A stretch of 64,000 nucleotides of DNA. Origin: an uncultured Clostridia bacterium (GTDB lineage: Bacteria; Bacillota; Clostridia; UBA1381). The position numbers were made by a program, and so were the translations under genes. Of the stretch, positions 53,112-61,024 are shown one piece after another (positions within the stretch are counted from its first letter, which is position 1; each line of letters begins with the position of its first letter). Location: NCBI GenBank assembly GCA_947591315.1, contig CANQDD010000001.1, positions 1 through 64,000 of the forward strand. The letters are read 5' to 3'. Below the pieces are notes generated by a model, which saw nothing but the letters and a program-made list of their open reading frames with translations, was not told the origin of the DNA and made no database searches.

Positions 53112-53145
53112 AAAAAAGAACAGCCTTTAAAGGCTGTTCTTTTTT
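53112..53145. terminator. Terminator of the subtilase gene and the tmRNA
   Basis: A perfect palindrome, AAAAAAGAACAGCC/GGCTGTTCTTTTTT, lies between the converging protease and tmRNA genes and can act on both strands. Confidence 0.85.
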
Positions 53146-53180
53146 ATGCGGGCGCGAACTGTGTTCGACGCTTCGCGTTG

Positions 53181-53528
53181 TGGTGGAGCTGAGGAGAATC
53201 GAACTCCTGTCCGAAAACAAGTCCGGTCGAACCTCTCCGAGCGCAGACTGCGGTTAAAATTCCCTTCCGCACCGCTTCGCAGTCCAAGCTATACGGTCGG
53301 TAGCTCCTAAATCATGGAAAAGGTCGGAGCGGGCCTTAACTCACGTTCACCGCTTAAATGATGCCAGCTGCGCGCCGCGGTACTCACGCAGGCGACAACG
53401 CCGCAATTAGGCAGCGTAAGCTAATTCTGTATCGTTAGCGTTTATATTTAGGTTTGAGCTTTTAAGGTGGCGCTCACCACCGCTCGCTGTTCGGCGTTCA
53501 TCGTCCCCGTCGAAGCCATTGCAGCCCC
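53181..53528 (-). ncRNA. ssrA: tmRNA (ssrA)
   Basis: The 5' GGGGCTG and the 3' CAGCTCC plus CCA form the alanine-type acceptor stem. The 3' end GACAGGAGTTCGATTCTCCT is the T arm. The tag frame starts after AAATATAAAC and encodes ANDTELAYAA followed by TAA (53439-53407 on the minus strand). The pre-tag sequence and spacing match Bacillus subtilis tmRNA. Length is about 348 nt. A promoter (TTATAC, 17 bp, TATAAT) lies just upstream on the minus strand, at about 53553-53581. It rescues stalled ribosomes together with SmpB. Confidence 0.95.
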
Positions 53529-53655
53529 ATGTTTGCACGGATAACTCTTATATATTATATCCGCTTGCGGAATAAAGTATAACATTTTTACGCCGCGCTG
53601 TCAATACACTTTAGCGGGCGCTGTATTTTTATTTCAAAAAATTTCAAATAAAGAC

Positions 53656-53684
53656 TTGCAATTTGATATTTCTTCTGGTATAAT
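53656..53684 (+). promoter_or_regulatory. Promoter of tRNA-Leu
   Basis: TTGCAA and TATAAT are separated by 17 bp, ending 13 bp before the tRNA. Confidence 0.8.
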
Positions 53685-53697
53685 AGATGAGCGATAT

Positions 53698-53784
53698 GCG
53701 GATATGGCGGAATTGGCAGACGCGCTAGATTCAGGTTCTAGTGAGGGTTCCTTCATGCAGGTTCAAGTCCTGTTATCCGCACCA
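53698..53784 (+). tRNA. tRNA-Leu (anticodon CAG)
   Basis: Acceptor arms GCGGATA/TATCCGC, the anticodon stem CTAGA/TCTAG with loop TTCAGGT giving CAG, a long variable arm, GGTTCAAGTCC in the T arm and encoded ACCA. Confidence 0.94.
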
Positions 53785-53807
53785 TGCCGCTCTGTGCGGC
53801 TGTTTAT

Positions 53808-53835
53808 AAAGTCTTTGCTTTGCAAAGACTTTTTT
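53808..53835 (+). terminator. Terminator of tRNA-Leu
   Basis: AAAGTCTTTGC and GCAAAGACTTT pair around a 2-4-nt loop, followed by a T run. Confidence 0.8.
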
Positions 53836-53859
53836 TACGCGCGGATTTTTATTTTATTC

Positions 53860-53888
53860 TTTACAATTTCGGAAAATAATGTTAAAAT
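53860..53888 (+). promoter_or_regulatory. Promoter of the structured RNA candidate
   Basis: TTTACA and TAAAAT are separated by 17 bp. The predicted start (about 53894) coincides with the first base pair of the long hairpin that follows. Confidence 0.5.
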
Positions 53889-53893
53889 ATATT

Positions 53894-54078
53894 AACCACA
53901 TATTTCTCTGATAATTTAATAAACAACGGCTTACGCTATGGAAAAGGCGTAGGCTTTAACTCTTATCCCGTTGTTTATTTAATTATTGTATTGGGAAATG
54001 TGTGGTAACATTGAGTTCTAAGCTGCGTTTTTTTAATGCGCGGCTTGATGAACGAATGAGGCTGCGCATTTTTATTTG
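53894..54078 (+). ncRNA. Candidate structured RNA or leader with mutually exclusive hairpins
   Basis: The first 115 nt fold into one long interrupted rod: ACCACATATTTC with GAAATGTGTGGT, ATAATT with AATTAT, then AATAAACAACGG with CCGTTGTTTATT, and an inner TACGC/GCGTA hairpin. Downstream, AAGCTGCG (54020-54027) can pair with CGCGGCTT (54038-54045). Alternatively AATGCGCGGC (54035-54044) pairs with GCTGCGCATT (54061-54070) followed by TTTATTTG, an intrinsic terminator. The two are exclusive. The terminator ends 45 nt before the stalk-domain gene. A 6S-like RNA, a cis-regulatory leader and an inactive MITE are all possible. Confidence 0.4.
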
Positions 54079-54122
54079 CGTAAAATTCTAAAAAAATAAA
54101 CATAAGGAAAGGAAAGATTGTT

Positions 54123-55307
54123 ATGAAAAAATTAGTCGTTAAAATTACTAGTTGTTGTTTGGCAATTTCAATCCTATTTTCACTTTCAACTATGCCGTCA
54201 TATGCTGAAAATGAAATAAAAGTATTCTTGGATAACAGTGAAATTGCGTTTGATGTTCCACCTCAGATTATTGATGATTATACCATGGTTCCGATGAGAG
54301 CTATATTTGAGGCATTAGGATATTACGTTGACTGGGATAATATATATCAAGTCATTACTGCCGTTGATATAAAAAATGATACTTCAATTATAATTGATTG
54401 TGGTATTAATTCTATATGTGTGTTTCGTTCCGGTGCTTTTAACAAAGTTATGTTAAACAATGGAGATGTTTCTGAATTTTACAAAAAACATACAAAACAA
54501 ATAGAGCAAAAAATACCTATTATTAATGGAAGGACACTTGTTCCCGTTAGATTGATATCTGAATCAAGCGGGTGCAACGTATTGTGGGATGAAAATACAA
54601 AGAGTGTACACATAACATCCAATACAAATCAGCAGAATGGAATACTATTTTTTGATGAATTTACATGTATTCCTGCCCCTAATGCTAGAATTGAAAAAAA
54701 ACAACCAATGCAACCCGAGATAAGCGGATATAATGCATATATATATGATTATAATAATCAAGAACTAACAAGTGATAAATTGGCAGCATATATGAAGTTA
54801 TTAGAAGAATATGACTTTTACTTTGATCAAAACTATGCAAACGAAACTGGTACAATATTGTTCTCATATAATAACGATCAAAGTATTATTACTTTTTCTG
54901 GTAACGATACAATGACAAGAATTATTGTGTCAGACCAGAAAGGAAAATCTGATACTTATTACAATAATAAAGATTCAGAGCCTTATATAAATTCGTTTAA
55001 CCAACCACAAAATCATCTAGGCAATACACAATCTGCACCCGATTTGTACGTTGAAAACGATTATTTACCAAATCATGGCATGGATTATGACAATGAATCT
55101 TATAATAAAGCAGCATATGAGAATGAGCTTGCCCAAATAAATGCAAAATACGATGCAATGATTAGCGCTGTACAATCATCGTCCAATACATTTTCCGGTA
55201 GTTATGGTTCAAGCTCTACAGTAACAGCCCTTGCACAGCAAATTCAAATGTATGAGCAACAACGTGAAGCAGAAATTGAAATATTAAATGCAAAATATGG
55301 ATATTAA
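54123..55307 (+). CDS. Secreted stalk-domain (copper amine oxidase N-like) protein, AT-rich
   Basis: A signal peptide (1-28) precedes a copper-amine-oxidase-N-like stalk domain (about 30-165, with MVPMRAIFEALGYYVDW and NGRTLVPVRLISE). This fold is common in exported Clostridia proteins and has no copper chemistry of its own. The region 190-300 is unrecognised; the end (about 330-394) is helical with a Ser/Gly linker and coiled-coil propensity. GGAAAGG lies upstream. Its codons are clearly more AT-rich than those of the neighbours, suggesting acquisition or a different expression class. Confidence 0.78.
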   Translation: MKKLVVKITSCCLAISILFSLSTMPSYAENEIKVFLDNSEIAFDVPPQIIDDYTMVPMRAIFEALGYYVDWDNIYQVITAVDIKNDTSIIIDCGINSICVFRSGAFNKVMLNNGDVSEFYKKHTKQIEQKIPIINGRTLVPVRLISESSGCNVLWDENTKSVHITSNTNQQNGILFFDEFTCIPAPNARIEKKQPMQPEISGYNAYIYDYNNQELTSDKLAAYMKLLEEYDFYFDQNYANETGTILFSYNNDQSIITFSGNDTMTRIIVSDQKGKSDTYYNNKDSEPYINSFNQPQNHLGNTQSAPDLYVENDYLPNHGMDYDNESYNKAAYENELAQINAKYDAMISAVQSSSNTFSGSYGSSSTVTALAQQIQMYEQQREAEIEILNAKYGY

Positions 55308-55378
55308 AAATATAATATCAGGCAAATTTGACAGCGCACATTCAATTTTGTTTACGCAAAAAAAATTCAAATTACCTA

Positions 55379-55407
55379 TTGCAGTTTTGTGAAAAACGTG
55401 GTAGAAT
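55379..55407 (+). promoter_or_regulatory. Promoter of the SRP RNA
   Basis: TTGCAG and TAGAAT are separated by 17 bp with GTGG before the -10. Confidence 0.65.
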
Positions 55408-55446
55408 ATACGAGTACTGAATAACAGCTTAATAGTTTGAACGGTA

Positions 55447-55557
55447 GGCGATGATGACCGAGCCCGCGCGATTGAAACCTGCGAACCTTGTCAGATGGGG
55501 AACCAAGCAGCAATAAGCAGTGCGTTCGATGTGTTGCGGTAACCTCGGTCGGAGCCT
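55447..55557 (+). ncRNA. ffs: Signal recognition particle RNA (small, 4.5S-like)
   Basis: The segment forms a rod closed by GACCGAG/CTCGGTC and carries the conserved SRP apical region GTCAGATGGGGAACCAAGCAGC that binds Ffh. A T run (55557-55561) terminates it. Its position upstream of dnaX-ebfC-recR reproduces the Bacillus scr-dnaX order. The 5' end may be extended to about 55414 before processing. Confidence 0.88.
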
Positions 55558-55623
55558 TTTTATAGATAACAATGCGCCTAACGGCGTTTTTTCATGTTAA
55601 AGACGCGGAAAGGAGAGAAGGAT

Positions 55624-57459
55624 ATGGAACATCAGGCTATTTACCGCAAATGGCGTCCGATGGTATTTGAGGACATCGTCGGTCAGACGCATATAACGAG
55701 GACGCTAAAAAACCAGATAACCGGCGGCAAGATCGGTCACGCATACCTTTTCTGCGGCACGCGCGGCACGGGTAAGACGACGTGCGCGAAGGTGTTCTCG
55801 CGCGCCGTAAACTGCCTTCACCCCGTTGACGGCAGTCCGTGCAACGAATGTGAGATATGCCGCGGTATTCTTGACGGCAGTATTCTTGACGTAAAGGAAA
55901 TAGACGCCGCCTCAAACACCGGCGTTGACAATATACGCGAGATACGCGACGATGTGAATTATGTTTCTACCGCGGCGAAGTACACCGTGTATATTATCGA
56001 CGAGGTGCACATGCTAAGCCCCGGCGCGTTCAACGCTCTTTTGAAAACGCTCGAAGAACCGCCGGAGCACGTTATATTCATTCTCGCGACGACCGAGGCG
56101 CACAAGGTGCCGCAGACTATTCTCTCGCGCTGCCAGCGGTTCGATTTCAGGCGTATAAAGCCGTCTGACATAATCCTAAGAATGAAGGAGATAGCTCACG
56201 GCGAGGGATTTGATATAACCGAGGACGCGTATAAAATGCTTGCCCGTCTTGCCGACGGCTCGATGCGAGACGGACTCAGTATTCTCGAAAGGGTTGTGTC
56301 GGCTGAAGGTTCTTCCGTGACAGCCGAAAGCATAACGTCCGTGCTCGGTCTTTCTGCGGCTGACAGCATATACAAAATAATAAAAGCCGTGGCGGACGGC
56401 GACACGGAAACAATTATATCCGTAATTGACGGAGTGCTTGCGGAGGGCAAGGACTTAAAGGTATTCATGGACAGCCTTATACAGAATCTGCGCGATATGA
56501 TGCTGTGCAAGCTTAGCGGCAAAAGCGAAGATGTACTTGACTTAAACGCCGAAGATGTGGTAAAATTGAAGGCGCTTGCGGACAGAATGTCGTTTGAGAA
56601 AATTTCGCGCGCCGTGACGGTACTGTCGGACGCGGCTTCGGACGCAAAGTGGGTGAGAATGCCGAGGGTAATCTACGAGATTGCGCTCATAAAAATATCG
56701 CGTCCCGAATTCGACTCGTCACCTGAAGCGCTGATGGACAGGCTTACGTCGCTTGAGGCGAAGGTCGCCGGCGGAGCGGTAACGGATACAGCGCCGCTCG
56801 AAAGGCGTATAAAAAGGCTTGAAGATAAGGTTAAAGACGGCGTTACGGTTAAAGCTGAGCAAAACGCGCCCGACGACAAGCCGAAGCCGGAGGAAAAGAA
56901 AAAGGTTTCGGCAAGGCTCTACAATCCAATTCCCGAATACGAGCTTACAGCCGACCATCCGCTTGTGAAGGCGGCGCGCAACTGGGAAAACATATCGAGG
57001 ATAATGATACGTTCGGCAGGCTATTTGACAGCCGCGCTCCGAAACAGGAATATCACGATTGACGCGGACGGAATTATACTGATATTCAAAAACGGCGAGT
57101 TTGGGGCGAATATAGCCGCAAACTATAAGGATAAGCTGACGCAGCTTTTCAAACGCGCGAGCGGCACAGATTATATTGTGAAAATCGCGTATGAAAACGA
57201 CCTTCCCGACGATTTGCCCGACGTATGGAGCCTGAAGCCGTCGGAGGACGGCGCGTCGGAGGACAAGCCGGTTTCAAAAGATCCGATAGATAATCTCGTT
57301 CAAAACTTCGGCGAAATTATAGAGGACGCGGACGAAAGCGAGTTTGTCGGATATTCGGCGAAGGACGACGATTTTTCGCAGTCCTCATTCAGCGACGATG
57401 ACAACGACAGGGAAGAGTTCCTCGAAGAGGACGAATTGCCGTCCGACGAGGAAGAATAA
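55624..57459 (+). CDS. dnaX: DNA polymerase III subunit gamma/tau
   Basis: Start at ATG 55624 after AAAGGAG. The 611-aa product has the clamp-loader AAA+ motifs: Walker A GTRGTGKTT, the four-cysteine zinc module (CLHPVDGSPCNECEIC), the DEVH box and sensor LATTEAHKVP. The C-terminal part is the tau-type polymerase-binding region, ending in an acidic tail. No clear E. coli-type slippery site was found, so only tau may be made. ybaB and recR follow. Confidence 0.95.
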   Translation: MEHQAIYRKWRPMVFEDIVGQTHITRTLKNQITGGKIGHAYLFCGTRGTGKTTCAKVFSRAVNCLHPVDGSPCNECEICRGILDGSILDVKEIDAASNTGVDNIREIRDDVNYVSTAAKYTVYIIDEVHMLSPGAFNALLKTLEEPPEHVIFILATTEAHKVPQTILSRCQRFDFRRIKPSDIILRMKEIAHGEGFDITEDAYKMLARLADGSMRDGLSILERVVSAEGSSVTAESITSVLGLSAADSIYKIIKAVADGDTETIISVIDGVLAEGKDLKVFMDSLIQNLRDMMLCKLSGKSEDVLDLNAEDVVKLKALADRMSFEKISRAVTVLSDAASDAKWVRMPRVIYEIALIKISRPEFDSSPEALMDRLTSLEAKVAGGAVTDTAPLERRIKRLEDKVKDGVTVKAEQNAPDDKPKPEEKKKVSARLYNPIPEYELTADHPLVKAARNWENISRIMIRSAGYLTAALRNRNITIDADGIILIFKNGEFGANIAANYKDKLTQLFKRASGTDYIVKIAYENDLPDDLPDVWSLKPSEDGASEDKPVSKDPIDNLVQNFGEIIEDADESEFVGYSAKDDDFSQSSFSDDDNDREEFLEEDELPSDEEE

Positions 57460-57492
57460 ATAAAACAATAAAATCAGAAAGAGGTATAAATT

Positions 57493-57846
57493 ATGGGTAA
57501 GTACAAAGGGTTTGCAGGTTCGGGCATGAACCAGAACAGAAATGTGTCGAATGTGGTCAAGCAGGCGCAGAAGATGCAGGAGGAAATGGAGAAGGTTCAG
57601 GCGGAGATAGAGGAAAAAACCGTTGAAGCAACCGCGGGCGGCGGCATGGTAACGGTAACAGCCAACGGAAAGAAGGAAATTATCTCGCTTAAAATAAACC
57701 CCGAAGCGGTTGATCCGGACGACGTTGAAACGCTGGAGGATCTCGTTATCGTAGCGGTAAACGACGCTATAAAGAAGGCAGAGGACATGATGGCGGAGGG
57801 TATGAGCGCCATAACAGGCGGAATAAATATCCCCGGACTTTTCTGA
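57493..57846 (+). CDS. YbaB/EbfC family nucleoid-associated protein
   Basis: The 117-aa protein has the YbaB core (KQAQKMQEEMEKVQAEIEEK followed by a beta hairpin GGGMVTVTANGKKEI). It binds DNA as a dimer. Its position between dnaX and recR is conserved in Firmicutes. Confidence 0.93.
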   Translation: MGKYKGFAGSGMNQNRNVSNVVKQAQKMQEEMEKVQAEIEEKTVEATAGGGMVTVTANGKKEIISLKINPEAVDPDDVETLEDLVIVAVNDAIKKAEDMMAEGMSAITGGINIPGLF

Positions 57847-57850
57847 TACA

Positions 57851-58447
57851 ATGCACGCAACAGCTATAGAAAATCTGATAGAAAAATTTGAGGGGCTTCC
57901 CGGTATAGGCAGAAGGAGCGCGGAGAGAATAGCGTTCCATATTCTGGAACGTATGAGCGCGGACGAGGCTAAAAGCATGGCGTCGTGCATAACCGAGGCG
58001 AAGGAAAAGATACAGTTCTGCCCGACATGTCAAAACCTCACCGACACGTCCCCCTGTAAAATCTGCGCGTCACCGAAGCGCGATGCGTCGGTTATATGCG
58101 TCGTCGAAAGCCCGGAGGACGTTTCGGCGATTGAGTCAACGAACGAGTACAACGGTCTTTACCATGTGCTTCACGGCGCGCTGTCGCCTATGGACGGTAT
58201 AACGCCCGACGACATCAAAATAAACGAGCTGCTTCTAAGGCTCGCGGACGGTAATGTCAAAGAGGTCATTATGGCTACAAACCCGACCGTCAACGGCACG
58301 GCAACGGCTGTGTATATATCAAAGCTGCTCGCGCCGTTCGACGTTAAGGTAACGCGTATTGCTCACGGCATACCCGTCGGCAGCGACATCGAATACGCCG
58401 ATAAAATAACGCTCGTCAAGGCTCTCGAAGGCAGACAGATTATGTAA
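57851..58447 (+). CDS. recR: Recombination mediator RecR
   Basis: The 198-aa protein has the helix-hairpin-helix LIEKFEGLPGIGRRSAERIAF, a C4 zinc finger (CPTCQNLTD ... CKICAS) and a Toprim domain with VVESPEDV and the GxE-type motif. It works with RecF/RecO in loading RecA. It starts 4 bp after the ybaB stop. Confidence 0.95.
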   Translation: MHATAIENLIEKFEGLPGIGRRSAERIAFHILERMSADEAKSMASCITEAKEKIQFCPTCQNLTDTSPCKICASPKRDASVICVVESPEDVSAIESTNEYNGLYHVLHGALSPMDGITPDDIKINELLLRLADGNVKEVIMATNPTVNGTATAVYISKLLAPFDVKVTRIAHGIPVGSDIEYADKITLVKALEGRQIM

Positions 58448-58451
58448 AGAG

Positions 58452-58482
58452 AAAACTCACGGAAAAATCCGTGAGTTTTTTT
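58452..58482 (+). terminator. Terminator of the dnaX operon
   Basis: AAAACTCACGGA and TCCGTGAGTTTT pair around AAAA, followed by a T run. Confidence 0.85.
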
Positions 58483-58493
58483 GTAAAAAGGTA

Positions 58494-58551
58494 TTGACAA
58501 ATTCAATCTACAGTTGTAAAATAAAAATAGATTTACATATGTAGATTGAAT
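58494..58551 (+). promoter_or_regulatory. Promoter with two BlaI/MecI-type operators
   Basis: TTGACA (58494-58499) and TAAAAT (58517-58522) are 17 bp apart. Two operator boxes overlap or follow: TACAGTTGTA (58509-58518) and TACATATGTA (58534-58543). Both sit in a 12-bp perfect inverted repeat, ATTCAATCTACA (58501-58512) and TGTAGATTGAAT (58540-58551). BlaI binding here would block the promoter until the sensor protease acts. Confidence 0.82.
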
Positions 58552-58569
58552 ATAAAGGAGGTAATAATT

Positions 58570-58950
58570 ATGACCGGCGGTAAGGATAAAGGCATCAGCG
58601 ATGCGGAATATGAGATTATAAGTGTGCTGTGGTCGGCTGACGAGCCTATGACGGCGCAGGACATTTCCGAAAGGGAGGAAATGAAAAAGTGGAAATACTC
58701 CACAATCGCCACGCTTTTGAAACGAATGTATGAAAAGGGCGCGGTGACGTATGAAAAACGCGGCAGATATTTTTACTATTCTCCGCTTATCGACGAGCAA
58801 GAGTACAAGACGGAGCAGACAAAGTCGCTTGTGAGCCGTTTGTATAACGGCTCGGTAAAAAATCTTGTTGCGGCACTGTTTGAGAATAAGCAGTTAAGCG
58901 GTGACGATGTTAAGGATATAAAGGATATGTTTGACCTATGGGAGGATTAA
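58570..58950 (+). CDS. BlaI/MecI-family transcriptional repressor
   Basis: Start at ATG 58570 after AAGGAGG. The 126-aa product has the winged helix of the family (SDAEYEIISVLWSADEPMTAQDI, then KKWKYSTIATLLKRMYEKGAV). The family's proteolysis site lies in the linker before the dimerisation helices. It should repress its own operon through the two operators upstream. An M56 sensor gene overlaps its end by 13 bp. Confidence 0.9.
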   Translation: MTGGKDKGISDAEYEIISVLWSADEPMTAQDISEREEMKKWKYSTIATLLKRMYEKGAVTYEKRGRYFYYSPLIDEQEYKTEQTKSLVSRLYNGSVKNLVAALFENKQLSGDDVKDIKDMFDLWED

Positions 58951-59801
58951 GCGAAATTTTCATTGGAGCGGTCATAACGTCATGCGTCGGCGGACTGTTC
59001 ACTCTGCTGCTCATAGCGTTAAGACCGCTTACGAGCAGACTGTTTGGGTACACGTGGCAGTATTACATATACCTTGCGGCGCTTGTGATTATGCTCGTTC
59101 CGATAAGCTTCGGCACGTCGTACAGCCCGTATCCCGAGCCGATAGAGGCAGAAAAAGCCGAGGTACAGTCGGACGTGTCTGTAATACCGGAAACGGGCGG
59201 AAATGTGGACATCGACGTTGCCGATACACAGCCGACTGTCGCGCCGGAGCCGGAAAACAGAGCCGGAACGTATGCTGTAAATGCAATCGGCGTGCTTAAA
59301 TACGTATGGCTCGCGGGCGCGGCTGTGTTTTTGATAGGTGCGGCAATAAGCTACGCGCGGTTTAAGCGCTTGATAGGCAAAAATTCAGCCGCGGCGGAGT
59401 GCGTTCTGCTTGACGAGGTAAAAACACAAATCGGCATAAGAAGAAAAATCGCACTAAAGCGTTCACCTCTGACGGACGTGCCGCTTATGGTCGGGATAAT
59501 CCGACCGACGCTCATTCTGCCCGAAACGGAGCTTACGGAAACAGAGCTTCGTCATGTGTTTATGCACGAGCTGACGCATTGTAAAAGGCTCGATCTGTGT
59601 TATAAGCTGTTCGCGCTTATTGTGAACGCGCTGCACTGGTTCAACCCGCTCGCGTATCTGCTTGTGAGACGTATAAACGAGGACTGCGAAATATCCTGCG
59701 ATACGGCTGTCACAAAACGTATGAGCGAGAGCGAGAAGAAGGCGTATATGCGGACAATAGTGAATTTGATGACCGAAAAAGGAGGAAAAAGTTATGTATA
59801 G
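58938..59801 (+). CDS. M56-family (BlaR1/MecR1-like) membrane metallopeptidase, N-terminal part only
   Basis: The 287-aa product has four predicted membrane helices and the zinc-protease motif HELTH (about 211) with the downstream glutamate in NEDCEISCD. It stops just after the protease domain. BlaR1-type sensors normally continue with a final membrane helix and an extracytoplasmic sensor. Here that part is encoded separately by the next gene, which overlaps by 8 bp. On signal binding the protease would cut or trigger cutting of the BlaI-like repressor. Confidence 0.88.
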   Translation: MGGLSEIFIGAVITSCVGGLFTLLLIALRPLTSRLFGYTWQYYIYLAALVIMLVPISFGTSYSPYPEPIEAEKAEVQSDVSVIPETGGNVDIDVADTQPTVAPEPENRAGTYAVNAIGVLKYVWLAGAAVFLIGAAISYARFKRLIGKNSAAAECVLLDEVKTQIGIRRKIALKRSPLTDVPLMVGIIRPTLILPETELTETELRHVFMHELTHCKRLDLCYKLFALIVNALHWFNPLAYLLVRRINEDCEISCDTAVTKRMSESEKKAYMRTIVNLMTEKGGKSYV

Positions 59802-60972
59802 GAATTTTTACACAACAAAAATGTATACGGGTAAAAAGGTTGTTGAGAAGCGGTTTAAGGGTATCGCTTCGGCAAAGCCTGTAAAGGGAGCCGCGGCGTT
59901 CGCGGGAGCGCTTACGGCGTTGGTCATGCTCGGCGCGGCAGTATTCGCGAGCGGCGCGGCAAGCGGCATAGTGAATGACAACAACGGTATTGAGGTAAGC
60001 TATAACGGCGAGGCTGTGCAGCTTTGGAACAAGCCGTTTACGGACAATCACGAGGTATATCTGCCGCTTCGGGAAACGCTCAACGCCTGCGGCGTGGGTA
60101 ATGACAGCATTGTTTACGATAACGGTAAAATCGACATCGCGCTCCATTCCGACGAGCAGAACACCGATGTAAACGCGGAAATTACCGTAGGCGAGCACGG
60201 CATAAGATTTGATATTGACGACAGTCAATATCGCGACACATCACACCCCGTTATAATGAAGGACGGCGTTACATACGCGCCAATGGGCGTATTCTCGCAC
60301 ATAAAGAACCTGCAGAAGAACGTTATGACCGAACGCAGTAGCATGGAGACGGACGAGTGGTTCAGGGACGATTTCAGAATTACCTCTGTAATCCGTTATC
60401 ATCTCGCGGACGGACTTGAAGTAAAGCGTTATTACGAGGACGGAACATTTGATGTGCTTTTGAGCCGCCCGATTGACGTTAACGGTGAAAATAAGCTTGA
60501 CCCGAAGTCGTATTACGAGGAAGGCGAGCGCGTAATTATAGGCACGGTCGCGGAGCAGAACGCGTCGCTCGACCTGTCGGAAACAATGGTCAACGACCGG
60601 TATTTTCCGAGCGACCCGATAAAGCGCATTGTGCTTGACGACAAGGGCAAGGTCACATATATCGTGCTTGTGGAAAATCAGAAGCTCGAGCAGCTTAGGT
60701 TTAACGAAGAACCGACTGTAATGGCGAGTGACGGAAAATTCCCCGAAATATCGCATGACGGCAATTCCTCATACTTTGAGGTTGACGGTAAAAGATATTA
60801 TACCGCGCTTATTATAGGCGAGAGTACTGTTTTAACCGGTGACGCGGCGGACAGCGGAGTGACGTATTATGTCCATGACGAAAACGGCAATCCGATCGAA
60901 GCGCCAACAGTCAGCTATCATTTGGCAAATTATATGTACATTCCCTCGTACCTTTTTGTACAGCCGTACTGA
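59794..60972 (+). CDS. Separate membrane-anchored stalk-domain protein completing the M56 sensor
   Basis: The 392-aa product begins with a KRFKGIASAKPVKGA segment and a single membrane helix (about 34-52), which in standard M56 sensors lie inside one chain. The remaining 330 residues are extracytoplasmic, starting with a stalk-like domain (GIEVSYNGEAVQLW ... VYLPLRETLNACGV). No penicillin-binding SxxK motif is obvious, so the signal is probably not a beta-lactam. It has a good GGAGG ribosome binding site 8 bp before its ATG. Confidence 0.75.
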   Translation: MYRNFYTTKMYTGKKVVEKRFKGIASAKPVKGAAAFAGALTALVMLGAAVFASGAASGIVNDNNGIEVSYNGEAVQLWNKPFTDNHEVYLPLRETLNACGVGNDSIVYDNGKIDIALHSDEQNTDVNAEITVGEHGIRFDIDDSQYRDTSHPVIMKDGVTYAPMGVFSHIKNLQKNVMTERSSMETDEWFRDDFRITSVIRYHLADGLEVKRYYEDGTFDVLLSRPIDVNGENKLDPKSYYEEGERVIIGTVAEQNASLDLSETMVNDRYFPSDPIKRIVLDDKGKVTYIVLVENQKLEQLRFNEEPTVMASDGKFPEISHDGNSSYFEVDGKRYYTALIIGESTVLTGDAADSGVTYYVHDENGNPIEAPTVSYHLANYMYIPSYLFVQPY

Positions 60973-60991
60973 TACATTATGCAAACAAAAG

Positions 60992-61024
60992 ATACCGCTC
61001 TCTTTACGAGGGCGGTATTTTTTA
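60992..61024. terminator. Bidirectional terminator
   Basis: ATACCGCTCTC and GAGGGCGGTAT pair (one G:U) around a 5-nt loop with T runs. It separates the converging sensor and sigK genes. Confidence 0.8.

Noticed and set aside
56880-56920. Possible dnaX programmed frameshift site near GAAAAGAAAAAGG
   Set aside because: It does not match an X XXY YYZ heptamer and there is no downstream stem or nearby stop in the -1 frame that I could support.
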